This document shows positions 7,401 through 15,466 of a stretch of DNA of 54,306 nucleotides, piece after piece; position 1 is the stretch's first letter; each line of letters starts with the position of its first letter. The notes under the pieces are model-generated. The model was given only the letters and a program-made list of their open reading frames with translations. It was not told where the DNA came from and did no database searches. Source of the stretch: an uncultured Prevotellaceae bacterium (GTDB lineage: Bacteria; Bacteroidota; Bacteroidia; Bacteroidales; Bacteroidaceae). The translations under genes were made by a program, and so were the position numbers. The stretch spans positions 1 to 54,306 of the forward strand of contig CAMJQA010000018.1 of assembly GCA_946407895.1 (NCBI GenBank). The letters are read 5' to 3'.

Positions 7401-8396
7401 ATGCGACAAAAAATCATAATACTGGCCCTTGTGGCAGTGGCCGCTCTCACGGGGGCCGCTTTGGGTGCATATTCATATATTTTCCTACACAAGAACTCAA
7501 TGGAAACCGAACCATACAGCATTTATGTGGACGAAGACGACACGGCAGACTCCATCTGCGCAAAGAGCGGACTGGGATGGCGTTTCGGTTTCTACAACCG
7601 CTTCATGCCATTCCGCCCTCGTACGGGGCATTATATCGTTGAGCCCGGTGTGAGGTCGCTGGAGTTGTTCCGCAAACTAAGGAACGGTGCCCAAGACCCC
7701 ATCAAACTGACGGTTCCCTCGGTGAGGACGCTTAGCCGCCTGGCAGCATATCTGGGCAACCAGTTGATGAAGGACTCGGCCGACTTTGCCACAACATTTG
7801 CTCAGGAGGCAGAAGGCATGGGATACACGATGGAAACGTTGCCCGCACTGTTCATCCCAAATACATACGAGATGTACTGGGATGTATCAGCAAAAAGCTT
7901 CATGAAACGTATGGAGAAGGAGAACAAAGCCTTCTGGAACGATAAACGCGAGGCTAAGGCACGGGCCATAGGCCTGTCACACGTAGAGGTAAGTACACTG
8001 GCCAGTATTGTGGAGGAAGAGACTGCCAACGACGACGAGAAGCCTATGGTTGCCGGCCTATATCTGAACCGCCTGCGCCGCGGCATGCTACTGCAAGCTG
8101 ATCCCACGGTGAAGTTCGCCATGCAGGCATTTGGACTCAGGCGCATATACAACGAACATCTGCGCTATGAATCGCCCTACAATACCTATCTTCATCCCGG
8201 TCTGCCACCTGGCCCAATACGACTGCCAAGTATTGTGGGCCTTGATGCAGTACTGAACTACGTGGAGCATACATATATATATATGTGTGCCAAGGAGGAT
8301 TTCTCGGGCACTCACAATTATGCTACCACCTACGCCGAGCACCTGCGTAATGCGCGCCGCTATGTACAGGCCCTGAACAACCGGGGCATCAAGTAG
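7401..8396 (+). CDS. mltG: Endolytic murein transglycosylase MltG
   Basis: 331 residues. MltG cuts nascent glycan strands in the periplasm and sets their length. Residues 5-29 form a single membrane anchor (IIILALVAVAALTGAALGAY). A LysM-like region follows (about 40-110), then the YceG catalytic domain. In ASIVEEET the first Glu (about 205) matches the catalytic Glu of E. coli MltG. Other conserved blocks are FIPNTYEMYW, NRLRRGMLLQADPTV, SPYNTY and GLPPGPI. It stands alone, with its own promoter, and converges with malQ. Confidence 0.96.
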   Translation: MRQKIIILALVAVAALTGAALGAYSYIFLHKNSMETEPYSIYVDEDDTADSICAKSGLGWRFGFYNRFMPFRPRTGHYIVEPGVRSLELFRKLRNGAQDPIKLTVPSVRTLSRLAAYLGNQLMKDSADFATTFAQEAEGMGYTMETLPALFIPNTYEMYWDVSAKSFMKRMEKENKAFWNDKREAKARAIGLSHVEVSTLASIVEEETANDDEKPMVAGLYLNRLRRGMLLQADPTVKFAMQAFGLRRIYNEHLRYESPYNTYLHPGLPPGPIRLPSIVGLDAVLNYVEHTYIYMCAKEDFSGTHNYATTYAEHLRNARRYVQALNNRGIK

Positions 8397-8462
8397 GGGC
8401 GCTGCCGACTATTGAGCGGATAAACACACCCCGCAATCAACAGCACTCCACTACCCTGTCGC

Positions 8463-11219
8463 TTATGAGAACTCTCTGCCACCACGCCTGATGAGCTGAC
8501 GAATGCGGCTGTTCAGGTCATTGGCATTCAGGAGGTCTTCTATGTTGATGTGCATGCGGTAGCGCCAGTAATGCCGGGGATTGGCAGGCACGTTGATGCG
8601 TTCTTCTTCCGGGTTCTGGCGACGCAACTCCTCGTCCATAGCCAGCCAGTCTTGCAGACTTATCAGACAAAGCATTGAGGGAGAATAAAGATGCCGTGCC
8701 ACCATCTCCTCGCAGAGCCATCCGGGCATAACACGGGGAGCCGGACCGTCATGCTGCAGCATCTGGTTGAAGAACTGCTGGGCACGGTTGTAGTCTTCTG
8801 CCCACCATCCGCGCAGGGTAGGCATATCATGCGTGAAGATAGTGGCCACGCTGCGGTAGGGATTATCCTCGAGGCGGCCAAACTGAACACCCATAGCCTT
8901 GGGCATAGTCTGAATCTCGAGTGAAAGCATGCGCAGGCGCTCCATCACCGGACCTACGCAGGCAGGCACCATGCCAAGGTCTTCGGCACACACAAGCATG
9001 CGGGTTGACTGCACCAGCGGGGGCAGTTTCTTCATGGCCTCGACTTCCCAGAAGCGGTTATGGCGCTGGTAGAAGTAGTCGTTGTGCAACCGGCAGAAGG
9101 CATCTTTCTCATGAGGCAGCAGCGACTGGAACACGAAGTCGTCCATGGCTGCTATACGCGGGTGGTAGGTGTTGGGGGTATCCTCGTCGGGCACGAAGAG
9201 CACATTGCTAATTAGCCTGTATAAGCCATCGCGAATGAAGATGGAATCTTCGTCAGCCTTTCCCTGGAAAGCCTTCTCCACCAGCCTTTGGGTGGCATAT
9301 TGCAACTTTATCTTCCATTGTCCGTCATCGGTTTGCGTCAGATAAGTGGATTTCACCATGGCTGCCTTGTCGGCAAAAAGTTTCTCAAGTATGGTGTCCG
9401 TTATGTAGGGCAGCGTAAGGCGCTGGCGGTTGAACTTAATACCGTAGCGCTCTATTTCCTCTGTGGTCATCGGCAGGGAGGGACAAAAGTGTCCAAGCAG
9501 ACCGTGTACGCTATGGTAGGGAATCTGCCAGATGCGAAAGAAGCCCAGCACATGGTCTATGCGATATGCATCAAAATACTCGGCCATCTTGCCAAGCCGC
9601 TTCACCCACCACTGGTAGCCGTCTTGGGCCATTCGCGTCCAATCGTAAGTGGGAAAGCCCCAGTTCTGTCCGTTTTGGCTGAAGGCGTCTGGCGGAGCAC
9701 CAGCCTGTGTGTTCATCCGGAAATAGTGAGGTTCTACCCATGCTTCCACACTGTGGCGACTTATACCGATGGGGATGTCGCCCTTCAGAATGACGCTGCG
9801 CTGATGTGCATGGTCAACAGCCCGGCGCAGCTGAGTGGAGAGGATGTATTGCACATAGGCATAATAGCAGCACTCCTTTGATCTGCGTCTGGCCAGAGCG
9901 TGAATCTCGTCCGACTTATATTCTTTATGCCTGGGCCACGACTGAGGATCGGCCGAGCCGTATCTGTCACGCAGCATGCAGAACACCGTATAAGGTTCCA
10001 GCCAATCCTGGTTCTTTGCCTGGAAGGTCTGGAACTCGGGGGAAGCCATCGTCTTTTTGCCCTCTTGCTGATAGAGGAGCCGCAGATAGTCACGCTTTAG
10101 CGCATTGACGCGCTCATAGTCCACCTGGCCGAGTGCATTCAGACGCTCTCGCTCAGCCTCATAGTCTTTCATCCATGCAGCATCCTGTATGGGTGGCAGT
10201 TGACGCAGGTCGGCATACATGGGATGTAGGGCATAGATGCTGATGGCGTTGTAGGGATAGCTGTCTGTCCACGTATTGTTCTGCGTTGTGTCTTGGATGG
10301 GCAGCAACTGGATGACGTGCATGCCTGCATTGGCAGCCCAGTCGGCCATAAGCTCAAGGTCTCCGAAGTCTCCTACACCCTGGCTCTGCCTGCTGCGGAG
10401 TGAAAAGAGGGGTACAACGACGCCAGCAGTCTTCCATCGCTCCGTTTCGGTGCGCAGGGCCGTGTCGAAGAGCACCAGCACCGTGCGGCTGTCTATCACC
10501 TGCGAGGGGCAGCAACGATTGGGCCCTTCCTCCCACCTGACAAGTGTGCCTCGCGCTTCGTCAATCACTACATATTTATATTCGAAGGGCAGATACAGAC
10601 CAGCGGCGTCAACGGAAAGCACCCATTCGTTCACGCCAGCACGTTGCATAGGCAGCAGGCGCTCTTGTGACCATGCGCCCAGAGGGGGCTGGCTGCCCAC
10701 CAGAGCCAAGGCCTGACCGGCCCTGAGCTGGGGAGCCTGCACTCGGAAAACGAGCGTCTTGTCATAGTACACGAATTGCGGGTTGGCGGGACCAAAGTGG
10801 CTGACTACGTTGGTGTAGGCAGTGCTGTAGAGGTGGACGTCAGCGGGTATGTCGCGCCAGAAATCCTTCATAATGTAGCTAACGCCAGACCTGACTGAAA
10901 ACTGGCGAGGCACCACATTCCACTCACGACGACGTACCATGCCGTCCTGCATGATGACGTAAACATAGGCAAAGCCCGTGACATCGCGCTCAGAGACGGG
11001 TATGTCAAGTGTCCACCGATAGCCGTCGTGGGTTGTCATCTCAATATGCCGGATGCTCTGCCCCACACTTTTCTGAAGGACAAGTTCCGCATAGACCGAT
11101 TCGCCCCACTGCGTACGGTAGTTCAACTCGAGGTGGAGGTCGAACCTCACCTCAATCTTTCTGAGTGTGCCAGAGGGGGAAAATCCGCCCGGCGTGGCGT
11201 TGCTCACAATTTGGCTCAT
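8463..11219 (-). CDS. malQ: 4-alpha-glucanotransferase with two N-terminal starch-binding domains (DPE2 type)
   Basis: 918 residues, much longer than the ~500-700 of simple MalQ. It moves glucan chains between maltodextrins (amylomaltase, GH77). Residues about 20-135 and 140-265 are two CBM20-like beta-sandwiches; the second has LALVGSQPPLGAWSQERLLPM, typical of CBM20. The GH77 barrel starts near 275 (PLFSLRSRQSQGVGDFGDLE). It contains YRIDHVLGFFRIWQIP with the nucleophile Asp, CAEDLGMVP with the acid/base Glu, and THDMPTLRGWW with the third acidic residue. This CBM20-CBM20-GH77 layout is that of plant DPE2 and its Bacteroidota relatives. Probably cytoplasmic, since I see no signal peptide. 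A -7 element (TATTTTTG, minus, 11255-11248) precedes it. Confidence 0.94.
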   Translation of the reverse strand: MSQIVSNATPGGFSPSGTLRKIEVRFDLHLELNYRTQWGESVYAELVLQKSVGQSIRHIEMTTHDGYRWTLDIPVSERDVTGFAYVYVIMQDGMVRRREWNVVPRQFSVRSGVSYIMKDFWRDIPADVHLYSTAYTNVVSHFGPANPQFVYYDKTLVFRVQAPQLRAGQALALVGSQPPLGAWSQERLLPMQRAGVNEWVLSVDAAGLYLPFEYKYVVIDEARGTLVRWEEGPNRCCPSQVIDSRTVLVLFDTALRTETERWKTAGVVVPLFSLRSRQSQGVGDFGDLELMADWAANAGMHVIQLLPIQDTTQNNTWTDSYPYNAISIYALHPMYADLRQLPPIQDAAWMKDYEAERERLNALGQVDYERVNALKRDYLRLLYQQEGKKTMASPEFQTFQAKNQDWLEPYTVFCMLRDRYGSADPQSWPRHKEYKSDEIHALARRRSKECCYYAYVQYILSTQLRRAVDHAHQRSVILKGDIPIGISRHSVEAWVEPHYFRMNTQAGAPPDAFSQNGQNWGFPTYDWTRMAQDGYQWWVKRLGKMAEYFDAYRIDHVLGFFRIWQIPYHSVHGLLGHFCPSLPMTTEEIERYGIKFNRQRLTLPYITDTILEKLFADKAAMVKSTYLTQTDDGQWKIKLQYATQRLVEKAFQGKADEDSIFIRDGLYRLISNVLFVPDEDTPNTYHPRIAAMDDFVFQSLLPHEKDAFCRLHNDYFYQRHNRFWEVEAMKKLPPLVQSTRMLVCAEDLGMVPACVGPVMERLRMLSLEIQTMPKAMGVQFGRLEDNPYRSVATIFTHDMPTLRGWWAEDYNRAQQFFNQMLQHDGPAPRVMPGWLCEEMVARHLYSPSMLCLISLQDWLAMDEELRRQNPEEERINVPANPRHYWRYRMHINIEDLLNANDLNSRIRQLIRRGGREFS

Positions 11220-11305
11220 ATTAGGCGCGTTTTAACTAAATACGAGACAAAAATAGGGTAAAATCAGGAAAAACACAAGCTTTAGCAACAAAAATGTGCA
11301 AAATA

Positions 11306-11337
11306 TTTGTGCGAATAAATCTTTTACACTATCTTTG
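11306..11337 (+). promoter_or_regulatory. Promoter of the orphan structured RNA
   Basis: TTTG at 11306-11309, 20 bases, then TATCTTTG at 11330-11337. Expected transcription start is near 11344. No protein gene follows on this strand, only the structured RNA and its terminator. Confidence 0.75.
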
Positions 11338-11343
11338 CTTGCA

Positions 11344-11603
11344 GAAAATGAGTTTGACCACGAATTATGAAAGCTACCGCACTGGTTCGATCGGGATACT
11401 CATCAAGTTAATTTAAGAAACCGAGAAATGTTTCGCATGCCAATGGCGGGCCACGCCCAGCAATGGGTAACCTTGAGTCGGTGGATTACAAAGGCTGTGA
11501 ACTCTCAAAACCTGTTATTTCGGAGTTTCATCACATCACCAGTGCGGTTTTCTACTATAAGAAGTAAGCCCTGCCCGAAGTTGATTCAGGCAGGGCTTAT
11601 TCT
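11344..11603 (+). ncRNA. Orphan structured non-coding RNA, possibly 6S-like
   Basis: A complete transcription unit without a credible open frame: consensus promoter, about 220 bases of sequence, intrinsic terminator. The two ends pair: ACCGCACTGGT (11376-11386) is perfectly complementary to ACCAGTGCGGT (11538-11548). Inside, GAAAC and GAAAT (11417-11429) pair with ATTTC and GTTTC (11517-11529) around a 3-by-3 internal loop. Between these helices lies an unpaired 30-base stretch on the 5' side. A long rod closed by end pairing with an open bubble suggests 6S RNA, the RNA polymerase-binding regulator, but the bubble is lopsided. tmRNA, RNase P RNA and SRP RNA hallmarks are absent. The ncRNA call is firm enough; the 6S identity is a guess. 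Confidence 0.6.
11566..11598 (+). terminator. Intrinsic terminator of the structured RNA
   Basis: AAGCCCTGCC (11566-11575) pairs perfectly with GGCAGGGCTT (11589-11598), 13-base loop, followed by ATTCTTTCT. Confidence 0.85.
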
Positions 11604-11637
11604 TTCTATATAAATGCTATTGCAGGAGGGTGACCAC

Positions 11638-11675
11638 CCGCCCCTGACTGCACTCGGGTGTTATGGCAGGGGCGG
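11638..11675. repeat. GC-rich inverted repeat next to the kbl 3' end
   Basis: CCGCCCCTG (11638-11646) and CAGGGGCGG (11667-11675) are perfect inverted copies, followed by another GGTTGCCCC element. This resembles REP-like dispersed palindromes seen in many genomes. It lies 20 bases past the kbl stop and could serve as its transcript end, but no U-run follows on the minus strand. Confidence 0.45.
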
Positions 11676-11696
11676 TTGCCCCTACCCGACTTGCAG

Positions 11697-12887
11697 TTAT
11701 GCCTTGAGCACGCCCAATTCGTGGCCCACCTTAATGAAGGCAGCAATACACTTGTCGAGGTGTTTGCGCTTGTGGCCGGCACTGATTTGTACGCGGATTC
11801 GGGCCTGGCCCTTTGGCACAACGGGATAGTAGAAGCCTGTGACGTAAATGCCCTCATCCTGCAGCTTGGCAGCGAAACGCTGGCTGAGCGGAGCATCGTA
11901 GAGCATAACGGCGCAGATGGCGCTCTGAGTGGGCTTGATGTCGAAGCCGCTGGCCATCATCTTGTCGCGGAAGTAATTGACGTTCTCCACAAGACGATCA
12001 TGCAGTTCATTACTCTCGTCGAGCATCTTGAAGACTTCCAGCGAAGCACCGATGATGCCGGGTGCCAGTGAGTTGGAGAAGAGGTAGGGACGCGAGCGCT
12101 GGCGCAGCAGGTCGATGATTTCCTTGCGACCTGTAGTGAAGCCGCCAAGTGCTCCACCGAAGGCCTTGCCAAGGGTGCCGGTGTAGATGTCAACGCGTCC
12201 GTAGGTGTTGAAGAACTCGCTGACACCGCGTCCCGTCTTACCGACTACGCCTGCTGAGTGACTCTCGTCAACCATCACCAGTGCGTCGTACTTCTCGGCC
12301 AGGTCGCAGATGCGGTCCATGGGAGCCACATTGCCGTCCATGGAGAAGACGCCGTCGGTGACGATAATGCGGAAACGCTGTTCCTGTGCAGCCTGAAGCT
12401 GACGTTCGAGATCCTCCATGTCGGCATTGGCATAGCGATAGCGCTTAGCTTTACACAGGCGCACGCCATCGATGATACTGGCATGGTTCAGTGCATCGCT
12501 GATGATGGCATCCTCCTCACCCAGCAGAGGTTCGAAGACGCCGCCATTGGCATCGAAGCACGCGGCATAGAGTATAGTGTCGTCGGTCTTGAAAAAACGG
12601 CTGATGGCAGCCTCGAGCTCCTTGTGCACGTCCTGCGTACCGCAAATAAAGCGCACACTCGACATGCCGTAGCCACGACGGTCCATCATACGCTTGGCTC
12701 CCTCTATGAGGCGAGGATTGTTTGACAGGCCCAGATAGTTGTTGGCACAGAAGTTGAGCACTTCCTTACCGCCCACCTCAATGGCTGCAGCCTGTGGGCT
12801 CTCAATGAGGCGTTCCTCCTTGTAGAGACCGGCCTCGCGAATCTCGGCCAATGTCTGGCGGAGATAGTTTTGCATTTTACCGTACAT
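11697..12887 (-). CDS. kbl: Glycine C-acetyltransferase (2-amino-3-ketobutyrate CoA ligase)
   Basis: 396 residues, the normal length. A PLP enzyme of the alpha-oxoamine synthase family that splits 2-amino-3-ketobutyrate with CoA to glycine and acetyl-CoA. Seen: [16 protein letters not shown]; the substrate region [30 protein letters not shown] with the PLP-stacking His; [10 protein letters not shown] with the Asp that holds the pyridine N; and [14 protein letters not shown], whose Lys (about 241) forms the Schiff base. The N-terminus [20 protein letters not shown] is that of Kbl and not of serine palmitoyltransferase or BioF. It is divergent from tdh, the preceding step of threonine degradation. 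Confidence 0.96.
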   Translation of the reverse strand: MYGKMQNYLRQTLAEIREAGLYKEERLIESPQAAAIEVGGKEVLNFCANNYLGLSNNPRLIEGAKRMMDRRGYGMSSVRFICGTQDVHKELEAAISRFFKTDDTILYAACFDANGGVFEPLLGEEDAIISDALNHASIIDGVRLCKAKRYRYANADMEDLERQLQAAQEQRFRIIVTDGVFSMDGNVAPMDRICDLAEKYDALVMVDESHSAGVVGKTGRGVSEFFNTYGRVDIYTGTLGKAFGGALGGFTTGRKEIIDLLRQRSRPYLFSNSLAPGIIGASLEVFKMLDESNELHDRLVENVNYFRDKMMASGFDIKPTQSAICAVMLYDAPLSQRFAAKLQDEGIYVTGFYYPVVPKGQARIRVQISAGHKRKHLDKCIAAFIKVGHELGVLKA

Positions 12888-12936
12888 AGTTATACCTTAT
12901 TTATATATAATTTATTACTCTTTTTGCTGTTAGGCA

Positions 12937-12990
12937 CCACAAAGTTACAATAAAATTTGGTAAATCGTGTAGTTCATTGTAATTTTGTGG
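12937..12990. promoter_or_regulatory. Inverted-repeat divergent promoter of kbl and tdh
   Basis: CCACAAAGTTACAAT (12937-12951) and ATTGTAATTTTGTGG (12976-12990) are inverted copies with one mismatch. Each arm contains a -7 box facing outward: TAACTTTG on the minus strand towards kbl and TAATTTTG (12980-12987) on the plus strand towards tdh. The plus promoter also has TTTG at 12956-12959 with a 20-base spacer, a full consensus match. For kbl no clear -33 box is seen. The symmetry would let one regulator act on both promoters. Confidence 0.7.
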
Positions 12991-13057
12991 CGAAAAATAA
13001 ACAAAATAAACAAAAAACATAACTGAAGAGAGGACAAACAAACAGTCCTATTTCAAA

Positions 13058-14014
13058 ATGAAGAATATTCTTATCATAGGGTCAACGGGACAGATTGGTT
13101 CCGAACTCACAGCCGAACTGAGAAAGCAATATGGCAGCAGCCATGTAGTGGCAGGATACATCCCTGGGGCTGAGCCGAAAGGCGAACTGGCCGAGGGCGG
13201 TCCATCGGCTTTGGCCGACGTAACGAACGGTGAGCAGCTGGAGGCTGTGGTCAGGCAGTACAGCATCGACACCATCTACAACCTGGCTGCCCTGCTCAGT
13301 GTTGTAGCTGAGCAGAAGCCCCGACTGGCATGGAAAATAGGCATCGACGGGCTGTGGAACGTGCTGGAGGTGGCTCGCCAGAACGGTTGCGCCGTGTTCA
13401 CCCCTTCGAGCATTGGCAGCTTCGGGCCCAACACGCCTCACGAGTTGACTCCGCAGGACACCATCCAGCGTCCGCGCACCATTTACGGCGTCAGCAAAGT
13501 GACCACTGAATTGCTCTCGGACTACTATCACACCAAGTACGGCGTCGATACGCGCAGTGTGCGCTTCCCAGGGCTCATAAGCTATGTCACCCCTCCCGGT
13601 GGCGGTACCACGGACTATGCCGTTGACATCTTCTATTCGGCCGTTCGCGGCGAGAAGTTCATCTGCCCCATCGCAAAGGGGACGAGGATGGATATGATGT
13701 ACATGCCCGACGCACTGCGCGCTGCCATGGAATTGATGGAGGCAAACCCCGACAAGCTCATCCATCGCAACGGATTCAACGTTACGGCCATGAGCTTTGC
13801 CCCCGAGAACATATTCCAGCAGATACAGCGCCGAGTGCCTGGCTTTGAAATGGAGTACCAGGTGGACACCCTGAAGCAGGCCATAGCCGAGAGCTGGCCC
13901 AACAGCCTGGACGACAGTGCAGCCCGCCAGGAATGGGGATGGCATCCCAACTACGGCATTGCAGCCATGACCCGCGACATGCTGGAGAAGCTGACTGAGA
14001 AACTGAAGAAATAA
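13058..14014 (+). CDS. tdh: L-threonine 3-dehydrogenase, short-chain (epimerase-like) type
   Basis: 318 residues. The enzyme oxidises L-threonine to 2-amino-3-ketobutyrate with NAD, supplying the substrate of Kbl. The N-terminal Rossmann motif reads GSTGQIGSEL; the catalytic pair is in RTIYGVSKVTTELL (Y-x-x-x-K); FTPSSIGSFGP holds the catalytic Ser/Thr. RFPGLISYVTPPGGGTTDYA and GTRMDMMYMPDALRA are conserved in UDP-galactose-epimerase-like threonine dehydrogenases, and the latter separates it from true sugar epimerases. The divergent kbl gene supports the call strongly. Transcription from the shared promoter region should start near 12994, leaving a leader of about 60 bases. Confidence 0.93.
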   Translation: MKNILIIGSTGQIGSELTAELRKQYGSSHVVAGYIPGAEPKGELAEGGPSALADVTNGEQLEAVVRQYSIDTIYNLAALLSVVAEQKPRLAWKIGIDGLWNVLEVARQNGCAVFTPSSIGSFGPNTPHELTPQDTIQRPRTIYGVSKVTTELLSDYYHTKYGVDTRSVRFPGLISYVTPPGGGTTDYAVDIFYSAVRGEKFICPIAKGTRMDMMYMPDALRAAMELMEANPDKLIHRNGFNVTAMSFAPENIFQQIQRRVPGFEMEYQVDTLKQAIAESWPNSLDDSAARQEWGWHPNYGIAAMTRDMLEKLTEKLKK

Positions 14015-14054
14015 ATTGCGCAGAATGCGTTTCCATGATTAAATTTTAAGGGTG

Positions 14055-14079
14055 ACGGGATCTTCGGATCCCGTTTTTT
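14055..14079 (+). terminator. Intrinsic terminator of tdh
   Basis: ACGGGATC, loop TTCG, GATCCCGT, then TTTTT (14055-14079). A compact tetraloop hairpin with U-run 40 bases after the tdh stop. Confidence 0.92.
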
Positions 14080-14230
14080 ATATGCAGATATGAAATTCTC
14101 TTACGCCAGAGAGGCACCATCATAGCCTCAAAGTAGCATTGCTCACGGCACAGTGAGGCCCAGAACAAAGATTTCTGCATGCAAAATGCATTTTTTTCTA
14201 CTACAAAGCCTAAAAGATAAAATAAAATTG

Positions 14231-14238
14231 TACTTTTG
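14231..14238 (+). promoter_or_regulatory. -7 element before the GH43 gene
   Basis: TACTTTTG matches TAnnTTTG; no good -33 box at the expected distance. Expected start near 14245, 19 bases before the first ATG of the GH43 gene. Confidence 0.45.
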
Positions 14239-14263
14239 CGGCTGACAACATCCAAAATCGCTT

Positions 14264-15388
14264 ATGAAATACATCCATTTACCCATGAATGTGACGAAAG
14301 TGCTGCTGCTCGTCGCGCTGACTGCCCTTACCGGCCAAGCACTGGCTGGCATCAGACCTGGAGAGATATGGCCCGACACGAAAGGACAGCACATCAACGC
14401 CCACGGCGGAGGCATACTGCGCTATAAGGGCACCTACTACTGGTTCGGTGAGCACAAGTCGGAGCACACGAGCAATGCGCTGGTGGGTATAAACTGCTAC
14501 AGCTCAAAGGACCTCAGGCGCTGGACGCCGCGCGGCGTGGCATTGGGCGTGACTGATGAGCGCGGTCATGACCTGGAACGAGGCTGCGTTATGGAGCGTC
14601 CTAAGGTAATCTACAACGAGCGTACACGCAAGTTCGTGATGTACTTCCACCTGGAGCTGAAGGGACATGGTTACGATGCCGCCCGATATGCCGTGGCTGT
14701 GAGCAACAAGCCCGAGGGACCATACGAGTACCTCTACTCCAGCCGTTCGTGCCCAGGCATATTGCCCCTGGAGTTCGGACCGGAGGAGCAGGTTGCACTT
14801 GACTCGCTCAACATAGATGACTACAAGGAATGGTGGACGCCCCAGTGGAGGCGGGCCGTGGCCCAGGGGCTCATTGTGAAGCGAGACCTGCAGGGCGGAC
14901 AGATGTCGCGCGACATGACCCTATACGTTGATACGGACGGGAGGGCCTACCATATCTTCTCATCAGAGGAGAACCTGACCCTGCACATCGCCGAGCTGAC
15001 TGAAGACTACCTGCACCACTCGGGTAGATACACCCGCCTCTCACCCGTGGGACACAACGAGGCACCCGCGCTGTTCCGACATGGAGACACGTACTGGATG
15101 ATAACAAGCGGATGCACCGGATGGGCTCCCAACGAGGCACGCATGTTCTCGGCTCCCAGCATCTGGGGACCGTGGACGCAGCATCCCACCCCCTGCCGGG
15201 GACCGAAGTCAGAGATTACCTTCGGAGGACAGAGCACCTACGTACTGACGCTGCCCGACGGACGCCACATCTTTATGGCCGACATCTGGCGCCCCAAAAA
15301 TCCCATCGATGCCCGATACGTGTGGCTGCCTATCGATTTCGAGGACGGACGGCCTGTCATCCAATGGCAGTCCGAATGGGAGCTGTGA
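14264..15388 (+). CDS. Secreted GH43 family glycosidase, probable exo-beta-1,3-galactosidase type
   Basis: 374 residues. Signal peptide: VTKVLLLVALTALTGQALA, with cleavage likely after ALA. The start may be 14264 or the in-frame ATG at 14285; both keep the signal. The five-bladed propeller shows INAHGGGILRYKGTYYWFGE, CYSSKDLRRW, ERPKVIYNERTRKFVMYFHL, YVDTDGRAYHIFSSEENL, HNEAPALFRHGDTYWMITSG and GWAPNEARMF. This combination resembles GH43 subfamilies 24/34, whose characterised members remove galactose from beta-1,3-galactan of plant arabinogalactan proteins. Substrate is inferred from recalled family patterns. It is 80 bases upstream of a second glycan-degrading gene, likely one transcript. 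Confidence 0.85.
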   Translation: MKYIHLPMNVTKVLLLVALTALTGQALAGIRPGEIWPDTKGQHINAHGGGILRYKGTYYWFGEHKSEHTSNALVGINCYSSKDLRRWTPRGVALGVTDERGHDLERGCVMERPKVIYNERTRKFVMYFHLELKGHGYDAARYAVAVSNKPEGPYEYLYSSRSCPGILPLEFGPEEQVALDSLNIDDYKEWWTPQWRRAVAQGLIVKRDLQGGQMSRDMTLYVDTDGRAYHIFSSEENLTLHIAELTEDYLHHSGRYTRLSPVGHNEAPALFRHGDTYWMITSGCTGWAPNEARMFSAPSIWGPWTQHPTPCRGPKSEITFGGQSTYVLTLPDGRHIFMADIWRPKNPIDARYVWLPIDFEDGRPVIQWQSEWEL

Positions 15389-15466
15389 CGCTCACCATCC
15401 CCTACACGCGTAACAACAAACGTCTATGTGCAAAATATTATAATAATGAGAAGAATAAGGAGAAGA

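Noticed and set aside
11428..11613. 61-codon frame inside the orphan RNA
   Set aside because: It runs through both arms of the terminator and the paired 3' end; composition is not protein-like.
14176..14199. Hairpin ATGCA/TGCAT followed by T-run as a terminator
   Set aside because: Stem is only five AT-rich pairs and tdh already has a strong terminator 100 bases earlier.
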